DNA of 64,000 nucleotides, taken from contig CM049404.1 of NCBI GenBank assembly GCA_026929865.2, positions 12,732,501-12,796,500 of the forward strand, in the 5' to 3' direction. The stretch comes from Hyperoplus lanceolatus. Taxonomy: Eukaryota > Chordata > Actinopteri > Uranoscopiformes > Ammodytidae. Positions within the stretch are counted from its first letter, which is position 1; every line of letters starts with the position of its first letter. The notes beneath the pieces are model-generated. The model was given only the letters and a program-made list of their open reading frames with translations, had not been told where the DNA came from and searched no databases. Shown here piece after piece: positions 59,379 to 64,000 of this stretch. The translations under genes and the position numbers were made by a program.

Positions 59379-60968
59379 AACTAGGGGTTGTTCTCATGAA
59401 AGGTCAGGCTGATTGTCTCTGCCCAAATATGCTGGCCTTTTCAAAATGAACTTGGCAAAGGCGATATTTTCCACAAAAGGCGGCATCATGAATCAAAGAA
59501 GCGTCTATAGTTCATCGCTGAAGGCAAAGCAACTTCTCTCCCTGTGCGCTCCACTCTCCACTGACACTCCACCCTCCTGCATGGAGCTGACATCTTCAGT
59601 AATTATGTAATTAACACCATGGCAGGCCTAATTTCAGAGATAGTACGTTATAATTGCATTCGGTCGTTCATTAGTTAGGCCAAACATTTGATACACTGTG
59701 CGCAGGTGCGGCAGGGGGCCAAAGGCTACTTGTTTTGTTTTTTTCCAAATGCAATTGTGGTGTCAATGACTTGATTGGTTTCTGCCAGATATTGCTGACG
59801 GGATAGGTTTCTGTAATCTACCAATAATTACCCTCCGTCTCGGATACAATAAAAAAGTCACTGGGTCTGCTAGGAAAAACCAATTGCTGCTGCGTTTTCC
59901 CTCTGCTCCCTGCCTCATGGTCTGCTTGTCTTTGGTGAATAATGTCCAACCGGCTGTGTTGGGACCAAATTAAATATTACATAGGGAAGAACAAACAAAT
60001 GTCACAAAGGAACAGGGCATTCTGTCTTCCTCACGCAGGTGTAATACTGTATTAAATAACACTAAAACAGTAATTACCTGATTGATAAAGGCATGTTAGG
60101 AAAACCGGCAACACATCCGCTGTTCAGCATGATGTATTGCGTTAGTCAAAGCTGCAGTATGTCTCTGTGAGCTGTATTTAATGGATTTTTTAAACAACTG
60201 TGCGAGCCAGTAATCTGCATCAACTGATCACATTAGTGGTCGCTTCTGACTTTAGCAAAATACATTGAAGCAAATTCACATTGGGTGCAACGTAATTAAA
60301 ATGAATCTGGTCCTGGTCTGTTCTCCTGTAAATTAAACACTTTTTTTTGCCTTGTGATTAGTGGGGTGGGTAGCATCACACTACTATGATGTTACAGTCG
60401 ATGTTGGGCATACAGACAATTTGATCCAGGTAAAACCAGATCTGTCGTGGTCCCTGTGATGATTTCTTTAATTAAGCCTTGCTGGCAGAGGGGGCCAAAT
60501 GCTTAACTAGGCAGAATTGGAGCTGCCACTAGCTGGAGGTAGCAATGGGCTCCACTTCAACAGCTCATTCATCAGCCACCAGCGCTACCACTGGGCCACC
60601 TGTTCTGACACCACGCAGGGACAGAGTCATTTGCATTCTGCTCCCACCATCCTCTTTCCCCTCTCCTCACTTGTCTCTCCCCTCCCTCCTTCTCTTTCTC
60701 TGCCTATACAACTTTTTCTTAAGTTCCTCAGTGGCAGCTCTGGCAGATAATTGAATACCAGGGTTTGATTTAGTTTGAAATAAATTTGGGAAGGGGCTTT
60801 TCATTCATTATGCTCCTTGGCTTTTGGTGCTATACGTCTAAAAATCCCTCAAACGTTGGCAGGGGGGCTCAAACTATTGTCAATTCAAAATAAACCCTGA
60901 GTTGGGACTGAGTGGGAACATGATGGGACAGGGAGGGTCAGTTGACAATAGGGAAATGGGTTAGACCA
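59379..60968. other. Gene-free unique sequence
   Basis: CAGTAATTATGTAATTAAC at 59597-59615 is a paired homeodomain-type site. Nothing else was recognised. Confidence 0.5.
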
Positions 60969-61007
60969 CTCTCTCCTCTCCTCTCCTCTCCTCTGTCCTC
61001 TGTCCTC
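60969..61007 (+). repeat. (CTCTC)n pentanucleotide-type repeat
   Basis: CTCTCCTCTC units grading into CTCTGTC variants. Confidence 0.8.
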
Positions 61008-63340
61008 TTTGTCACCACCAGGTGCTGCTGTGAAATAAGGAGAGAGGCGTCGACAGGAGGCAGCCATGCACATAGCTTGACATTTTAGCCAGCTCCCTGC
61101 AGACACTCTTGGCAAATCGTGTGGGTGGATGTGTGTATGCCCTTATGTGTTACAATGTGCTTCTGTGAGCTTCTATGCATGCGCGTGTGTTAGGGTGTTT
61201 GCATGCCTGTATTTTTTTAGTTTGGATACACAAGTCCATGTTTGTGCATATATTTGGTGCTGCTAATCCATTCATTGTCTAAATTCTTATTTGTGACAGT
61301 GAACACATGACAATAAGACCGACACATTGACCAACAGTCAGTTATAAATCAATGTCACACATTATAAAATAGGCTACCATACTTAATGGAACATTATACT
61401 GCGCTGCATTTGAAAACAACTGTGTGCCATTGTGAAGAAATATGGAAGCGCTTCGGCACAACACACTCACTAAACACTTTGCTTGGTGTGAGAGACTCTT
61501 TAACACCGAGTGGAGGGTTGAATACCAGCTTTCAATAAAGACAATGGATAACATTGTCTAGGGAACAACTGCAGGGGCTCCTTAACTGAGAGCGATGCAC
61601 AAATGGACACTTGGCATCACAGCCACTATTGAGGGACATCAGCGTCAGAGATCACTGCAGGTTTTCTCTACACTTTAAAAGCAATTTCTTCCGTTTGGAG
61701 CAACCCCCCCCCCCCCCAAATTTTTCCAACTCCCCTTATCTTTCTTGTGTGCTTGACTCAATTGTCATCAGACTGACTTGAGGCTGTGTTAGATTGTTAA
61801 AGCCCCCGGATATGGTAATCCGTGGGCCGCTCTGACCTTGGGAGAAGTGTGTTTGCAGGGTGTCGGACCCCCTAATTCATCAGAGACAGACCATTAGCTA
61901 GCCATCCAGCCACACAAACACACAATGGAAACAGGAAAGGAAAGTTCTCAGGGAAAACAGCAGCAGCAGCCCCCGTTTCCTGAGATATCATTAGTTACTG
62001 CCTTTCAAAACTGCTGAATTGGGACACTTACCTGACTTGCCCCATTTTTTTTTTTGCACCACCAGAGCCAAGATGTTGATGAATGGTCGTAAGAAGCTGT
62101 CACTGTACCAGCGAGTGGAGAGAATAGGGTTAAGGACATATCCTGGCCACAAACTCTTCCAACTATTAGCGATTAATGTGGAAACGCAGATGATAGCAAA
62201 ACTAAACTCTGAGGCATTTTTTTTCCACATTTCATTTGGTAAATTAAAAGCGCACTAAATTAAAAAAAAAGCACAGAATCTGCGGTATCTTCAGCACAGT
62301 TGCATTCCGAGTCCCTCTTGGCAGGATTAGTGAATGAAGGACAGGATATGTAAATTGAGCATTTTTAAAAGAAACCCAAAGATGGCGAAGAGGGGTTGCC
62401 ACGTGAGGTCAGACGGTTGTGGACGGCCTCATATATCTAGATGCCAAACTGAGATGGAATAGCAATTACTCCTTTTTGCATCTGTGCCGAGACACAGCCT
62501 CTATCTTGTAAGCGGCAATGATTGACAGCCTCAATAAGAGACAGGCGCGGCGCCCCCTTTGCCCTACGCCTACACAGCCCCCGCTAAGATGACTGGTCAA
62601 ACCCATCTTCTGCTGGTGCCCCCCCAGGCGCGGCATGGGTGACACCACTGCCCCCCCCCCTCTAATAATCCTGCCCATCACATCCATCATGCCACCCTGT
62701 GCTCACCCCCATGAGAGGGGCACAACCGAGGGAATCTAATCAGACTAGTCTAATTGAGGAGCGGGGTTGGCCAATACCCGGGCTGGGAGGCTATAGGCTC
62801 TTGCCTGGGCAGGCTCAGGGGGACGTCAATAACACTCAGTGGGTGTCGATTCATCAGACCTCCTTAATGTCATTAGCCCTGAGAGGCTCGCTTCACCCCG
62901 CTTTCTCTTTTCCTCGCTTCCATCCATCTATCCATCCATCCTCCACATGCCTCCTCAAACTTTCTCTCTCTCTCATTTATATTTTTTGTTGCCGCTCTCT
63001 TCTTCTCTTTTGCATGTGTCTCTAAAATATATCCATCTCGCACTCTCATTACCCTCGCTCCCTCACTAATCTTTCCAGAGGCAATAATATGTTCACCTTG
63101 CATAACAAGTTCGGGACTCGCCTTGGAGGATGTTATATCTTGCGCGTCTGTGTTTGGGAAAAAATTAGCATGTGTGTACACTCTCGCCAACCCAACTCTT
63201 TTTCCCGCCCTCCTCCTTCTACCTTCTTTCCCCCAAAACACAGCCCCCCCCCCACCCATCTCTCTCTCCCCCCAATATGTTCCTCCTCTGGCTCTCCAAC
63301 AACACGTGGCACACATTCCAGCTGTTTATTAAACAATGCC
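61008..63340. other. Gene-free unique sequence
   Basis: C-runs at about 61707-61717 and 62651-62660 and CATC/TCCA units at 62921-62941. The stretch 61790-61920 and 62270-62480 are unique and repeat-free. No gene was recognised. Confidence 0.5.
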
Positions 63341-63405
63341 AGAGCTTCCTAGGAGCAGGTGATGCAGTCAATTACTCCACAATTACCTGGGTAATTATGC
63401 AAAGG
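63341..63405. promoter_or_regulatory. Candidate block with paired homeodomain-type sites
   Basis: AATTACCTGGGTAATT at 63381-63396 is a near-perfect inverted repeat with TAATTA-like halves, preceded by CAATTACTCC at 63369-63378. Unique sequence; the call rests on this motif. Confidence 0.28.
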
Positions 63406-64000
63406 ATGGAAGAGAGGAGAGAAGAGCAGTGGCGGAGGGATGAAGAGGACCTTGGCAGAGGTGGACCGGCTGGCGTTTGGCAGTGGGCTTTTTTGGGCCC
63501 CATAATGGCGGCAAGCGATTGAGACTTTGAGGTGACAGTGCCAGGGAGAGTGCAGTCATAAAAGGATGATGTGCCCCTCTCCCTCCCCCCTAACCTGCCA
63601 AAAACATACACTCACACACACATAAACAATCACAAACACAGCTCCACAAACACTCAGCTTTCTGCCCCACTACACTGACATCCTGATGCCTGTGTGTATT
63701 GTGGCCCAGAGTGCACCTGGCCTGCTGTTTTTGTTTTGGACAATAACTACACAGGGTTTTTTATCACTCTGCGGTTTGCCTCTACCCCCATGGCAATTAC
63801 ATGTCTCATACCTGAGAGGCAACAAAGAAAAGCAGGGGAAGAGACAGGGGAGAGATGGGAGAACATTGAAGAGGGCGGTAAGGAGAGAAAGAGAAGGGAA
63901 GAAAATAATGGGAAAAGAGGGGGAGAAGAGGTGGACGACAAAGAAAATCTGTAGGGAGTTGCATGTAGTTCCCAGAGTCTTCCTACTAACACTGATTGAA
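63406..64000. other. Gene-free sequence
   Basis: Purine-rich patches at 63405-63460 and 63818-63935. No gene was recognised. Confidence 0.5.

Overview
The window looks like a gene-free stretch of a vertebrate genome, most likely a teleost fish. The support is dense (CA)n and (GA)n microsatellites, a tRNA-derived SINE of the type common in fish, and many short non-autonomous DNA transposons (hAT, TTAA-flanked MITEs, piggyBac-like, pogo-like). A percomorph fish is my guess from the MITE families, but that rests on memory of repeats and not on any search. I found no convincing protein-coding exon, no rRNA, snRNA or free-standing tRNA gene, and no CpG-island promoter outside one transposon. All longer reading frames are either low complexity (His-Thr, Cys-Val, Arg-Glu or Ser-Leu from simple repeats) or have no recognisable domain. 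The window is therefore either an intergenic gene desert or the inside of a very large intron.

Layout. 1-8 kb: unique sequence with microsatellites, a 5'-truncated LINE tail flanked by a 17-bp target-site duplication (2190-2371) and a MITE of about 610 bp (4139-4750). 8-15 kb: a 42-bp element present twice, perfectly, 5.3 kb apart (8126 and 13453); a 929-bp pogo-like transposon between the copies (8296-9224) that keeps the tail of a transposase frame; a palindromic TGACAGCTGTCA site (14225). 15-25 kb: hAT-type MITEs (17348, 18650) and long purine or CA arrays. 25-35 kb: the best candidate regulatory blocks, two of them rich in TGACA half-sites (25840-26067 and 27724-28093), then MITEs at 30898 and 33047. 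35-36 kb: a 964-bp hAT element nested inside another MITE, carrying a promoter-like segment. 36-54 kb: mostly unique sequence, microsatellites and a SINE fragment (42455). 54-58 kb: an internally deleted relative of the 4.1-kb MITE, a full SINE, and a piggyBac-like element nested in an older DNA element. 58-64 kb: CA and polypurine arrays and unique sequence with homeodomain-type palindromes.

There are no genes here to act together. The plausible function of the non-repeat sequence is long-range regulation of a developmental gene outside the window. That is inference from motif clusters, since cross-species conservation could not be measured here. Regulatory-block calls are accordingly given low to moderate confidence. 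The transposon calls rest on directly visible terminal inverted repeats and target-site duplications and are firmer.
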